Source: an uncultured Litoreibacter sp. (lineage in GTDB: Bacteria; Pseudomonadota; Alphaproteobacteria; Rhodobacterales; Rhodobacteraceae). From it: a stretch of 64,000 nt of DNA. The stretch's first letter is position 1. Every line of letters starts with the position of its first letter. A program made the position numbers and the translations under genes. Positions 55,347-63,165 of the stretch are shown here, in pieces. The stretch is taken from assembly GCA_947492995.1 (NCBI GenBank), contig CANLOU010000002.1, forward strand, positions 124,001 to 188,000, in the 5' to 3' direction. The notes below the pieces were generated by a model, which was not told the DNA's origin, did not search any database, and saw nothing but the letters and a program-made list of their open reading frames with translations.

Positions 55347-55931
55347 TCAGGTCCAGCGCATCTTCTTGCGGGGCAGCTGGGTGTAGAAGAGGCGGGCCTG
55401 CTCCCCGTCTTCCTCTGACGCAAAGGCCGATCTGGGGATGATCGACAGGCCGCGCCAGCCGATGAACAGGAACACAAAATCGGGCGTTTCGGCATAGCGA
55501 TTGAAGGCGGACCATGGCAGTTTGGACTGGCCCTCCGCCGAGCGGGTTTCAACGGTGTCCTTGCTCAATGTCGCTGTGATGGGGCCGGTATATTTCACCA
55601 TTTTGCGGTAGGCGCTGCGCCAGATCAGGTTCCGAAACGCCGTCAACACGACAAAAAGCACAGCCGCGGCGATGAACAGCCAGCCCGTGCCAAAGCCATA
55701 GACCAACAGAACAGGCCCCACCGCAGCCGCAAAAATGGCGAGCAGCAGATTGCCGCGATCGCCGATGCCGCGATAGGACCAGAGCACGCGGGCGGCATGC
55801 ATGAATTGGGCCTCGGAGAGGGTGTAGGTGATGGTGATGACTGTGGTTTCGGCCGCAAGGGGGTGTTCCGTTGACCTTGTGGCTAAGATTCTAGGGGACG
55901 ATTTAGGGCGGACGTTGGGAGGATTACCCAC
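55347..55931 (-). CDS. YcxB-like membrane protein
   Basis: A protein of about 194 residues. The core starts at VITITYTLSEAQFMHAARVLW. Two adjacent hydrophobic segments follow (LLLAIFAAAVGPVLLVYGF and WLFIAAAVLFVVLTA), then a cytoplasmic domain with GPITATLSKDTVETRSAEG, PWSAFNRYAETPDFVFLFI and IIPRSAF. This layout fits the YcxB family (two helices followed by a PH-like domain). No ATG is suitably placed; GTG 55931 or GTG 55946 may serve, both overlapping the upstream gene. The function is unknown. Confidence 0.75.
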   Translation of the reverse strand: MGNPPNVRPKSSPRILATRSTEHPLAAETTVITITYTLSEAQFMHAARVLWSYRGIGDRGNLLLAIFAAAVGPVLLVYGFGTGWLFIAAAVLFVVLTAFRNLIWRSAYRKMVKYTGPITATLSKDTVETRSAEGQSKLPWSAFNRYAETPDFVFLFIGWRGLSIIPRSAFASEEDGEQARLFYTQLPRKKMRWT

Positions 55932-56370
55932 GAATCCCCCCGCCACCGCTTGTGCCGCCTGGACTGTTTTGGCGGTGTACGGCCTTAGACACTATCGGGT
56001 GGCGTGGAAAATAAAAGAGCGGCGCCAGCGCCGCTAACTCGGGCTGCTGATGCCCGTTATAAAGGTTGAAGTGCTTCGCGCTGGCCTTCCGGTACTTCAA
56101 AAGCGGCCTGTCAGGGCAAACTGCTTCGCATTTGGCCACTTTTCGCGCTACTTCTAACAAAGCTTTCCGTATTTTTTCATAGTCTGGTCGATCTTCCAAC
56201 TGAGCTGCCACGTTTAGCAGGACAGCGCCTACACATGTGCCACTGTCGCATTCGACGATGGCCGCCATCCCTGCTTCATTCAGCCTCTGGGACAGCTCAA
56301 CATCCTTTGCGTTGGCCAAAGTCACCATAGGGCCCATTGTCGCTACGCTGAGCAGCAGCATTCTAAACAT
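55924..56370 (-). CDS. Small secreted hypothetical protein
   Basis: A 148-residue protein with a signal peptide (MLLLSVATMGPMVTLANA, cleavage at about 22). The mature part has five Cys in VECDSGTCVGAV and KCEAVCPDRP, likely disulfide-bonded, and a Gly-rich end. Its DNA is less GC-rich than its surroundings. It overlaps the start of the YcxB-like gene. TTG 56373 is an alternative start. Family not recognised. Confidence 0.6.
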   Translation of the reverse strand: MFRMLLLSVATMGPMVTLANAKDVELSQRLNEAGMAAIVECDSGTCVGAVLLNVAAQLEDRPDYEKIRKALLEVARKVAKCEAVCPDRPLLKYRKASAKHFNLYNGHQQPELAALAPLFYFPRHPIVSKAVHRQNSPGGTSGGGGIRG

Positions 56371-56460
56371 CAATTTTTCCCCCGTCTGAGGCTCGTAACG
56401 CTAATGGTTGGCAGGGGATTGGGCAAGAACTTGGCTGCTTCACGCCTTGCCTGAGCCTAC

Positions 56461-57342
56461 TCAGCTGAGCTTGGCAACTTTGCGCCAGTACCTGCCTGTG
56501 AAAGACAGGTCCGGTTTGCCCTCCAGCTGCGCTTTGACGCTGTTGGCGGTCTCGCGCACCTCGTCGTTGAACCACATCCAGAGCGCCGAGCGCAGGCGCG
56601 CGTTGGGGTGTTCCTCTGTCACATCAACACGGCTGCGGCCGTCTTTGAGCGCGGTGATTTTCACGTCCATCACCCCTTCGGTGAAATCGGCATTGCGGGC
56701 GCTGACATCGCCAATGAAGTAATAGCGTTGATGGTGTGGCGCCTCGGTCTCCAGATAGGTGATGCGCTGCAACTCATACAGGCCGTCGCCACGTGCGTAG
56801 CGGACGTTGAAGCTGTCCTCGTCATGCGGGTCTGGCCCGACATATTCCAGCGAACCTGTGTAGTAGGAATTGGGGTCGGGCGAGGGCACGATCGCGTCGA
56901 TGATCTGTTGCGGCTTGGCGCTGGTCTTGAAGCTGGCCTTGCCGCGATAGGAGAACCAGCACGGCAACCCGTCACCCAGCGTGCCATAGAGCGCAAAATA
57001 GGTCGTCAGGAAAAAGGCAAACCAGATCAGCCCGGCAAAGCCTGTCCCCGTGATCGCTGTGGCCGCCGCTGGAAAGAGCGCCCCAAGGGCCGCGGGGACC
57101 AGCAAGGTGATGGCCCAAAGTTCCAGCAAAGCCCGCATCGAGGGGAGGATGAACATGCCCGCGACCATAAGCACAAGGCAGGCCAAAGAGAACATGACCA
57201 ACGTGGCCAGGACCAACCAGATCGGCGCACCATCGAAGATGGGAACGTCGCGCTCGTAGATCATCGTGATGAACAGCAGCGAAAACACCGCCACCAACAG
57301 CCGACGCCGTTGCGAATAGATGGAGCGCAGAAACGATCCCAT
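56461..57342 (-). CDS. Membrane protein with C-terminal SRPBCC-like domain, copy B
   Basis: A 293-residue protein. Four hydrophobic segments occupy about 14-125. A soluble C-terminal domain (about 130-290) has YTGSLEYVGPDPHDEDSFNV, LQRITYLETEAPHHQRYYF and VDVTEEHP, which looks like a START/SRPBCC-type lipid- or hydrophobe-binding fold. It shares this layout and several blocks with the upstream neighbour, to which it is coupled by TGATG on the minus strand. The family name is not recognised and the fold is an inference. Confidence 0.8.
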   Translation of the reverse strand: MGSFLRSIYSQRRRLLVAVFSLLFITMIYERDVPIFDGAPIWLVLATLVMFSLACLVLMVAGMFILPSMRALLELWAITLLVPAALGALFPAAATAITGTGFAGLIWFAFFLTTYFALYGTLGDGLPCWFSYRGKASFKTSAKPQQIIDAIVPSPDPNSYYTGSLEYVGPDPHDEDSFNVRYARGDGLYELQRITYLETEAPHHQRYYFIGDVSARNADFTEGVMDVKITALKDGRSRVDVTEEHPNARLRSALWMWFNDEVRETANSVKAQLEGKPDLSFTGRYWRKVAKLS

Positions 57343-58196
57343 CAGGCGGCCTTTTGAGACAATGGTTTCGTCACACCCGCGCCGGGGCCGTAACGGGCGT
57401 CCAACAGGTCAATCAGGCGATCATTTTGAAAGCCCAGCGCATCATCAAACCAGCGCTCAATCAAGGCGCCAAGGGACAGGCCGGAGCGTTCCTCGTTGGC
57501 GATGATGGTGCTGTGGCCGCGGTCGATCACGTCGATTGACAGCGAAAAGATGCCGTCCACCAATGTGCCGTCGGCCTCGTTCCCCTCGAAATAGAAGCGA
57601 CAAAAATTCGGGGCCTCCTTTTCGAGGAAGGTGATGTCATATTGTGCGCGGCCCGCGCGGCGGCCCTTGAAGGTGATCGACAGCGTGTCTTCGTCCTCGA
57701 GGTCCTCTTTGTAGCGCTCGACCATGCCGGTGCAGTGGTCCTCGGGGGCGGATTCGCCGGGAACCACATGTTTCCAGATCAGCTTGGCCGGGTAAGCAAT
57801 GTCGCATGAATGGCGGGCGCGCCATGATGTCCGCGCCCCGATTTTGCGAGACACGGCGGAATGCAGGAAGAACCAGGTGCTGGTCAGCACCCCGAAGAAA
57901 ATGGCGATGCCAATCACCAGGTTGATGACCCCCATTAAAGGCAGGTACATCAGGAGCAGCGTGCTTAGGATGGCCGAAAAGCCCGCAATTTCAAGAACGC
58001 CGCGCTGGCCGGGCTGCACCTTGTAGAGCCCCAACGCCACAAACCCGAACGCCACCAGCGACAAGGCGAAGAAAATCAGGTGCTGCAGCGACGACATGCC
58101 AGCACCGGAATGGGCGACCAACGACAGGCAAAAGGCCGCCATGCCGGTCGAGAATATTCCAAGGCGTCGGTAGTGGCGCAAGATGACGTAAAACAT
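57342..58196 (-). CDS. Membrane protein with C-terminal SRPBCC-like domain, copy A
   Basis: A 284-residue paralogue of the next gene product. The membrane part runs to about 115. The soluble domain has CTGMVERYKEDLEDEDTLSI, AQYDITFLEKEAPNFCRFYF and IIANEERSGLSLGALIERWF. Blocks DED-[ST], LE.EAP..-RYYF/RFYF and EE-followed-by-WF recur in both proteins. It is the first gene of the minus-strand pair; upstream lies the region shared with the lon promoter. The function is unknown. Confidence 0.8.
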   Translation of the reverse strand: MFYVILRHYRRLGIFSTGMAAFCLSLVAHSGAGMSSLQHLIFFALSLVAFGFVALGLYKVQPGQRGVLEIAGFSAILSTLLLMYLPLMGVINLVIGIAIFFGVLTSTWFFLHSAVSRKIGARTSWRARHSCDIAYPAKLIWKHVVPGESAPEDHCTGMVERYKEDLEDEDTLSITFKGRRAGRAQYDITFLEKEAPNFCRFYFEGNEADGTLVDGIFSLSIDVIDRGHSTIIANEERSGLSLGALIERWFDDALGFQNDRLIDLLDARYGPGAGVTKPLSQKAA

Positions 58197-58520
58197 GTGA
58201 GGTGCTCGTATTACTGGTTATTGACGGTTAACGTGCACGTCATTTCGGGCATCATCTGGGCGGCAGCGGGGGCGAAACGTGACATTTATCCGCTAATTGT
58301 GGCGATCTAGGTGCCCGCGCGGGCCGAGTTGGTCTTGTGGTTCGCCGTTGCGCAAGTCAAACTGCGCGCAACACCCTGACCGGTTGAAAGAGTCGGGAAC
58401 AGGCCCCATTTTCTTTCAAACCAGTTGAAACTGGATACATCGGGGATCGCCCGGGCGTTGCCGCATAGCGGGACCGGAGGCCTATCTTGGCCGTGGCGAT
58501 CTTGCCAAAAAGGAAAAGTA
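58197..58520. other. Divergent regulatory region before lon
   Basis: About 320 bases between copy A of the membrane pair (minus) and lon (plus). It contains the heat-shock-type promoter listed separately and the ribosome site AGGAAAA at 58511-58517. No additional gene was recognised. Confidence 0.6.
58384..58410 (+). promoter_or_regulatory. Sigma-32 (RpoH)-type promoter of lon
   Basis: TTGAAA at 58384-58389 and CCCCATT at 58404-58410 with a 14-base spacer, matching the heat-shock consensus (CTTGAA and CCCCAT-T). It lies 110 bases before the lon ATG. lon is a known heat-shock gene, which supports the call. Confidence 0.7.
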
Positions 58521-60944
58521 ATGACTGACACATCCGAGCTTGGGCAAATGAACGCCTCCTACCCAGTGCTGCCGCTGCGCGACATCGTCGTGTTCCCGCA
58601 TATGATCGTGCCCCTGTTTGTGGGCCGTGAAAAGTCGGTGCGCGCATTGGAAGAAGTGATGAAGGACGACAAGCAGATTTTGCTATCGTCGCAGATTGAC
58701 CCCTCCATCGACGACCCAACCGCCGACGGCATCTATGAGGTTGGCGTTTTGGCCAACGTCCTGCAGCTGTTGAAGCTGCCCGACGGCACCGTGAAGGTGC
58801 TGGTCGAGGGCCGCGCACGTGTGCAGATTTTGAACTTCGTCGACAACCCCGACTTCTTTGAAGCCTCCGCGATTGAGCTGAAAGAAACGCTGGGCGACGA
58901 AACCACTTTGGCCGCGCTGATTAAGTCCGTGGGCGAAGAGTTCGAACGCTACGCCAAGGTCAAAAAGAACATCCCCGAAGACGCGCTGTCTTCCGTGGCC
59001 GACACCAACGAGCCGGACCGTCTGGCCGACCTGGTTGGCGGGCATCTGGGCGTGGAGATTGACCAAAAGCAGGACCTGCTGGAAACGCTGTCCGTCGCCG
59101 AGCGGCTTGAGAAAGTCTATGGCCTGATGCAGGGCGAAATGTCGGTGCTGACGGTCGAGAAAAAGATCAAGTCCCGCGTGAAGACGCAGATGGAGCGCAC
59201 CCAGCGCGAATACTATTTGAATGAGCAGATGAAGGCCATTCAGAAGGAGCTGGGCGACGGCGAAGAAGGCCAGAACGAGGTGGCCGAGCTGGAATCGAAA
59301 GTGGCCGACACCAAGCTGTCGAAAGAGGCTTTGGAAAAGGTCACCACCGAAATCAAGAAGCTGAAAAACATGTCGCCAATGTCTGCGGAAGCAACCGTTG
59401 TGCGCAACTATCTAGACTGGATTTTGGGCATCCCATGGGGTGTGCGGAGCCGAGTGAAGAAGGACCTCGCCAAGGCGCAGGCCGTGTTGGACAATGACCA
59501 CTATGGTCTTGAAAAGGTTAAGGAACGCATCGTTGAATATCTGGCCGTGCAGCAGCGGTCCAAGAAGCTGAAAGGCCCGATCATGTGTTTGGTTGGCCCT
59601 CCTGGCGTGGGCAAAACCTCGCTGGGTAAATCGGTGGCGAAGGCCACTGGGCGCGAGTTCATCCGTATCTCCCTTGGGGGCGTGCGCGACGAGTCGGAAA
59701 TCCGTGGTCACCGCCGGACCTATATCGGGTCGATGCCGGGCAAGATCATTCAGGCGCTGAAAAAGGCCAAGACCACAAACCCGCTTATCTTGCTCGATGA
59801 GATTGACAAGATGGGGCAGGATTTCCGTGGCGATCCGGCATCGGCGATGTTGGAAGTGCTTGATCCTGAACAAAACTCGACCTTTAGCGACCACTATCTG
59901 GAGGTCGAATACGACCTCTCGGACGTGATGTTTTTGACCACTGCGAACTCCTACAACATGCCCGGGCCTTTGCTCGACCGTATGGAGATCATACCGCTGG
60001 CGGGCTACACCGAGGACGAGAAGTCCGAGATTGCCAAGCAGCATTTGATCGACAAGCAGGTCAAAAACCACGGCCTGAAAAAGGGCGAGTTCGAGCTGAC
60101 CGACGAGGCGCTGATGGAAATGATCCGCGTCTACACCCGCGAAGCGGGCGTGCGGAACCTTGAGCGCGAGATTGGCAAACTGGCCCGTAAGGCCGTGACC
60201 AAGATCGTGCGCAAAGAGGTCGAAACCGTTACCGTCACGCCGGACAATCTGGACGACTTCCTTGGCGTCAAAAAGTACCGCTACGGGTTGGCCGAGAAGG
60301 AAGACCAGATCGGTGTTGTCACCGGGTTGGCCTATACCTCCGTTGGCGGCGAGCTGCTGTCGATTGAGGCGCTGCGCCTGCCGGGCAAGGGTCGGATGAA
60401 GACCACTGGTAAGCTGGGTGACGTGATGAAGGAGTCGATTGATGCGGCCTCTTCCTATGTGCGGTCAATCTCGCCCCAGATCGGGGTGAAGCCGCCCGCG
60501 TTCGACAAAATGGATATCCATGTGCACGTGCCTGATGGCGCGACGCCCAAAGATGGTCCGTCTGCCGGCTTGGCGATGGTGACCTCGATCGTGTCGGTGC
60601 TGACGCGCATTCCGGTGCGCAAGGATATTGCCATGACAGGCGAGGTGTCCCTGCGCGGCAACGCGATGCCAATCGGGGGCCTCAAGGAAAAACTGCTCGC
60701 GGCTTTGCGTGGCGGCATCAAGACGGTGCTGATCCCGCAGGACAACGAAAAAGACTTGGCCGACATCCCTGACAACGTGAAGGAAGGGCTGAAAATCATC
60801 CCCGTCACCCACGTGTCGGACGTGCTGAAACACGCGTTGATTTCGGAGCCGGAGGCAATTGAGTGGGACGAGGTGGCAGAAGAAGCCGCCGCCGCCGCAC
60901 TGGCTGCCAAATCCGGGTCCGGCGATGGCGCTATCGCGCATTGA
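58521..60944 (+). CDS. lon: Endopeptidase La (Lon protease)
   Basis: An ATP-dependent protease of the cytoplasm, 807 residues. The N-terminal LON substrate domain begins with YPVLPLRDIVVFPHMIVPLFVGR. The AAA+ module has Walker A GPPGVGKTS and Walker B ILLDEIDKM. The protease domain has the Ser-Lys dyad S681 (DGPSAG) and K724 (PIGGLKEK). I chose ATG 58521, with AGGAAAA upstream and the family start MTDTSELG. It ends in an Ala-rich tail. It is followed by a strong terminator. Confidence 0.98.
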   Translation: MTDTSELGQMNASYPVLPLRDIVVFPHMIVPLFVGREKSVRALEEVMKDDKQILLSSQIDPSIDDPTADGIYEVGVLANVLQLLKLPDGTVKVLVEGRARVQILNFVDNPDFFEASAIELKETLGDETTLAALIKSVGEEFERYAKVKKNIPEDALSSVADTNEPDRLADLVGGHLGVEIDQKQDLLETLSVAERLEKVYGLMQGEMSVLTVEKKIKSRVKTQMERTQREYYLNEQMKAIQKELGDGEEGQNEVAELESKVADTKLSKEALEKVTTEIKKLKNMSPMSAEATVVRNYLDWILGIPWGVRSRVKKDLAKAQAVLDNDHYGLEKVKERIVEYLAVQQRSKKLKGPIMCLVGPPGVGKTSLGKSVAKATGREFIRISLGGVRDESEIRGHRRTYIGSMPGKIIQALKKAKTTNPLILLDEIDKMGQDFRGDPASAMLEVLDPEQNSTFSDHYLEVEYDLSDVMFLTTANSYNMPGPLLDRMEIIPLAGYTEDEKSEIAKQHLIDKQVKNHGLKKGEFELTDEALMEMIRVYTREAGVRNLEREIGKLARKAVTKIVRKEVETVTVTPDNLDDFLGVKKYRYGLAEKEDQIGVVTGLAYTSVGGELLSIEALRLPGKGRMKTTGKLGDVMKESIDAASSYVRSISPQIGVKPPAFDKMDIHVHVPDGATPKDGPSAGLAMVTSIVSVLTRIPVRKDIAMTGEVSLRGNAMPIGGLKEKLLAALRGGIKTVLIPQDNEKDLADIPDNVKEGLKIIPVTHVSDVLKHALISEPEAIEWDEVAEEAAAAALAAKSGSGDGAIAH

Positions 60945-60970
60945 TCGACTAAGCCATTGAACTAAATTGG

Positions 60971-61001
60971 AAAGGGCGGAGCGCAGGCTCTGCCCTTTTT
61001 T
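60971..61001 (+). terminator. Rho-independent terminator of lon
   Basis: Stem AAAGGGCGGAGC (60971-60982), loop GCAG, GCTCTGCCCTTT (60987-60998), 12 bp with one G-U pair, followed by T to 61001. It lies 26 bases after the lon stop and 24 bases before the end of the convergent fliG-like gene. Confidence 0.92.
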
Positions 61002-61024
61002 ATGAATGGCGTATGAGAACGGGG

Positions 61025-62098
61025 TTATTGGGCAGGCGCGTCGTCGCTTTTCGCAGCCAGAATGGTGACCTCGCCCGCGTCTGACAATTTGCGGATGGCG
61101 CTTGTGACAAGGCCCATCGCGGCTTCGCCTGCCTTCTTTGGCACATCGCCCAGTTCTTCCATTTCTTCGCGCAGGGCACCGGCCATGCGTTGGGACATGT
61201 TGGCCAGCAGAAACTCCGTCGCCTCCGCCTCAACGGTGATGGCGTATGCGAGGGCTGCCACCAAGTCTTCTTGCGGCACGTCGCGGGTGATTTTGGCGAC
61301 ATCGGGTGGCGCGATACGGGTGGCAATATCCGCGAAGGTGAAGATCAGGCCACGCACAAGGGCCGCAAAATCCGGGTCCTCTTTGGTCAGGTCATCCAAC
61401 ACGCTGTCGCGTTTGTCGGGTGAGGCCGCGTTGAGCAGATTGGCAACACGCAATGCAGGTGCGTCGGCAAAGGCCTTGGGCCTTTCAGATGGCAGGGCTG
61501 CGGCCAGCATCGTGCCGATGCGGGTGACAAGTTCGGGGCTGACCGTTGCAGTGTCCTGCATCGCCAGCGCCACCTGAGTGGCTTGTTCCGGGGGCAATGT
61601 TTCCAAAAGCTCCGACGCCTTTTCAGGGTCCAGTTTCGACAGCAGGATCGCGGCGATTTTGGGGTCCTCATTCGGGACAATTGCGACCAACTGGTCGATT
61701 GACAGGCTGACGATACGCCCCCACGGGGCAGGGGGCGCGCCCAGGCCCAACTGATTGCGCAAATTGGTGACCACGTCGGGATTGAGATGCGCCTCCAACG
61801 TGCCAAGCGCGTCGGCGACGGAGCGCGGGAAGCTGAGGCCAACCATCGACAGGTCGCGTTCCAGATCGGCGACGACAACGTTGAGCGTCGCACGGTCCAC
61901 GCGGCCGATTTCGACAAAGTCCTGCATCAGGCGGGCCTGGCCACGCGCGCTGAGGCTGGACAGCGGCAGGCTGCCACCCTCGGACAGGATCATCTGGATG
62001 ATGATGGCAGCTTTTTGCGGGCCGGGCAGGGCTGCCGCCACGCCGTCCGCCGGTGCGGGCACCGAAGCCCCGCCTTGCCGCACCATTGTATGTGTCAT
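61025..62098 (-). CDS. FliG-like flagellar motor switch protein (orphan)
   Basis: A 357-residue protein with the three FliG regions. The N-terminal part has GPQKAAIIIQMIL. The middle domain has NEDPKIAAILLSKLDPEKASELLETLP, the counterpart of the EHPQTIALIL motif. The C-terminal torque domain has FADIATRIAPPDVAKITRDVPQEDLVAAL and NMSQRMAGALREEMEELG. No other flagellar gene is in the window, so it may be a second, divergent FliG or part of a dispersed set. The charged residues of the torque helix are only partly kept. Confidence 0.82.
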   Translation of the reverse strand: MTHTMVRQGGASVPAPADGVAAALPGPQKAAIIIQMILSEGGSLPLSSLSARGQARLMQDFVEIGRVDRATLNVVVADLERDLSMVGLSFPRSVADALGTLEAHLNPDVVTNLRNQLGLGAPPAPWGRIVSLSIDQLVAIVPNEDPKIAAILLSKLDPEKASELLETLPPEQATQVALAMQDTATVSPELVTRIGTMLAAALPSERPKAFADAPALRVANLLNAASPDKRDSVLDDLTKEDPDFAALVRGLIFTFADIATRIAPPDVAKITRDVPQEDLVAALAYAITVEAEATEFLLANMSQRMAGALREEMEELGDVPKKAGEAAMGLVTSAIRKLSDAGEVTILAAKSDDAPAQ

Positions 62099-62214
62099 CT
62101 GCCTTGGACCCCTTCCACTCGCCCTTGTTTTATGGCGCGCGAGGGGTAAACGGATCGTTAGAGAAATGCGGCAAGCCTGTGGCGGATGCCCTTCATTTTA
62201 TGACAATTTGCGGA

Positions 62215-62748
62215 TCAATAGGAGGAGCCGACGCCGGATGTGATGGCGGTTTTCAGTGCGAACTCGGCCCAGGTGTTGCGCCCGCCGCGGCTGCGAATTT
62301 CGGCCAATTGCAACTTGGCGCCCGCGTCATCCCCTGCCTCGACCATGCCTTGCCCCATATAAGAGCGCGCGAGGCTGTTGTCGGGGTCGGCCTTGATGGC
62401 TGCGGTGTAGAAGGTCATCGCGGCGTCTGGGTTGCCGGTTTTGCGGGCGATGAAGCCGCGATAGGTCAGCACGCGGCTGTCGGTGGGGGCCATGACGCCC
62501 AGCACGCCGGAGGCGCGATCATAGAGCCCCGCATAGGCCAGTTCGCGCACCGCTGCATAGCGGATGTCGTCATCGATCAGGGACGAGGACTTGTCGACAC
62601 AGCTGGCGGTCTTTTCGTCGTAGACCTGACCGGATTTGCACTCGGTCGTCGTTTTGGTGGTTTTGGGCGGTGTGTCGTCATCGGACCCGACCGCGACGGC
62701 CATAGCGGGCACCAGCAGCGCGGCAGCAAGGAGGGGGGCAAGGCGCAT
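62215..62748 (-). CDS. Secreted TPR-like protein with short Cys motif
   Basis: A 177-residue protein with a signal peptide (MRLAPLLAAALLVPAMAVA), a Thr/Lys-rich spacer and the motif CKSGQVYDEKTASCV, then helical repeats of the TPR kind (RELAYAGLYDRASGVLGVM, TYRGFIARKTGNPDAAMTFYTAAIKADP, ARSYMGQGMVEAGDDAGAKLQL). It is probably periplasmic. ATG 62748 is preferred since the signal peptide starts there. The same Cys motif recurs in the small protein encoded next upstream. Confidence 0.85.
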   Translation of the reverse strand: MRLAPLLAAALLVPAMAVAVGSDDDTPPKTTKTTTECKSGQVYDEKTASCVDKSSSLIDDDIRYAAVRELAYAGLYDRASGVLGVMAPTDSRVLTYRGFIARKTGNPDAAMTFYTAAIKADPDNSLARSYMGQGMVEAGDDAGAKLQLAEIRSRGGRNTWAEFALKTAITSGVGSSY

Positions 62749-62840
62749 ATGGTTGATCCTGCGGTGTGAGGTTTGAAACGCATCGGGGCGACGCATGTGA
62801 GATGCATCGCCCCGATAAAACTGTGTGCTGTGCCGCGCTA

Positions 62841-63005
62841 TCAACCGGTGGCGTCGGTCACGCATGTGCCTGTGTCAGCGTCCCATGAGGACCCTGCCTG
62901 GCAGCTGGCCGCTTGTTTGTGATCGCCGCCGTTGCAGCCCATGGCCGATGCGACCGAGGGGGCGAGGGTCAGCGCGAGGGCTGCGAGAATGATCTTGGTG
63001 TTCAT
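62841..63005 (-). CDS. 54-residue secreted Cys-motif peptide
   Basis: A small minus-strand gene starting at ATG 63005 with GGAGAGCC upstream and ending with TGA at 62841. The product has a signal peptide (MNTKIILAALALTLAPSVASA) and a mature part of about 33 residues with CNGGDHKQAASCQAG and CVTDATG. Its 15-residue block C-x2-G-x2-W-D-x2-T-x2-C-V aligns without gaps to C-x2-G-x2-Y-D-x2-T-x2-C-V in the neighbouring TPR protein. Function unknown. Confidence 0.8.
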   Translation of the reverse strand: MNTKIILAALALTLAPSVASAMGCNGGDHKQAASCQAGSSWDADTGTCVTDATG

Positions 63006-63091
63006 ATTCTTGGCTCTCCTGTTGTTACGAAGAGAAAGATAGCACGGGCACCCGGTTTGGCAAACTCACGATTTTGGCAGGGGTGGCGTTT

Positions 63092-63117
63092 GAGTATTTT
63101 TAACCAAATGGAATGGG
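63092..63117 (+). repeat. Dispersed TATTTTT element, copy 5
   Basis: GAGTATTTTTAACCAAATGG followed by AATGGGG, the same subtype as the copy at 32810. It lies between purB and the small Cys-motif gene. Confidence 0.55.
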
Positions 63118-63122
63118 GAGGG

Positions 63123-63148
63123 CGCGCCCCGTTTCTGGGCGGGGCGCG
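63123..63148 (-). terminator. GC hairpin after purB
   Basis: CGCGCCCCG (63123-63131), loop of eight bases, CGGGGCGCG (63140-63148). It lies 18 bases after the purB stop on the minus strand. Only weak T content follows on that strand, so termination is plausible but not certain. Confidence 0.5.
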
Positions 63149-63165
63149 TTAACCTTAATACGGGG

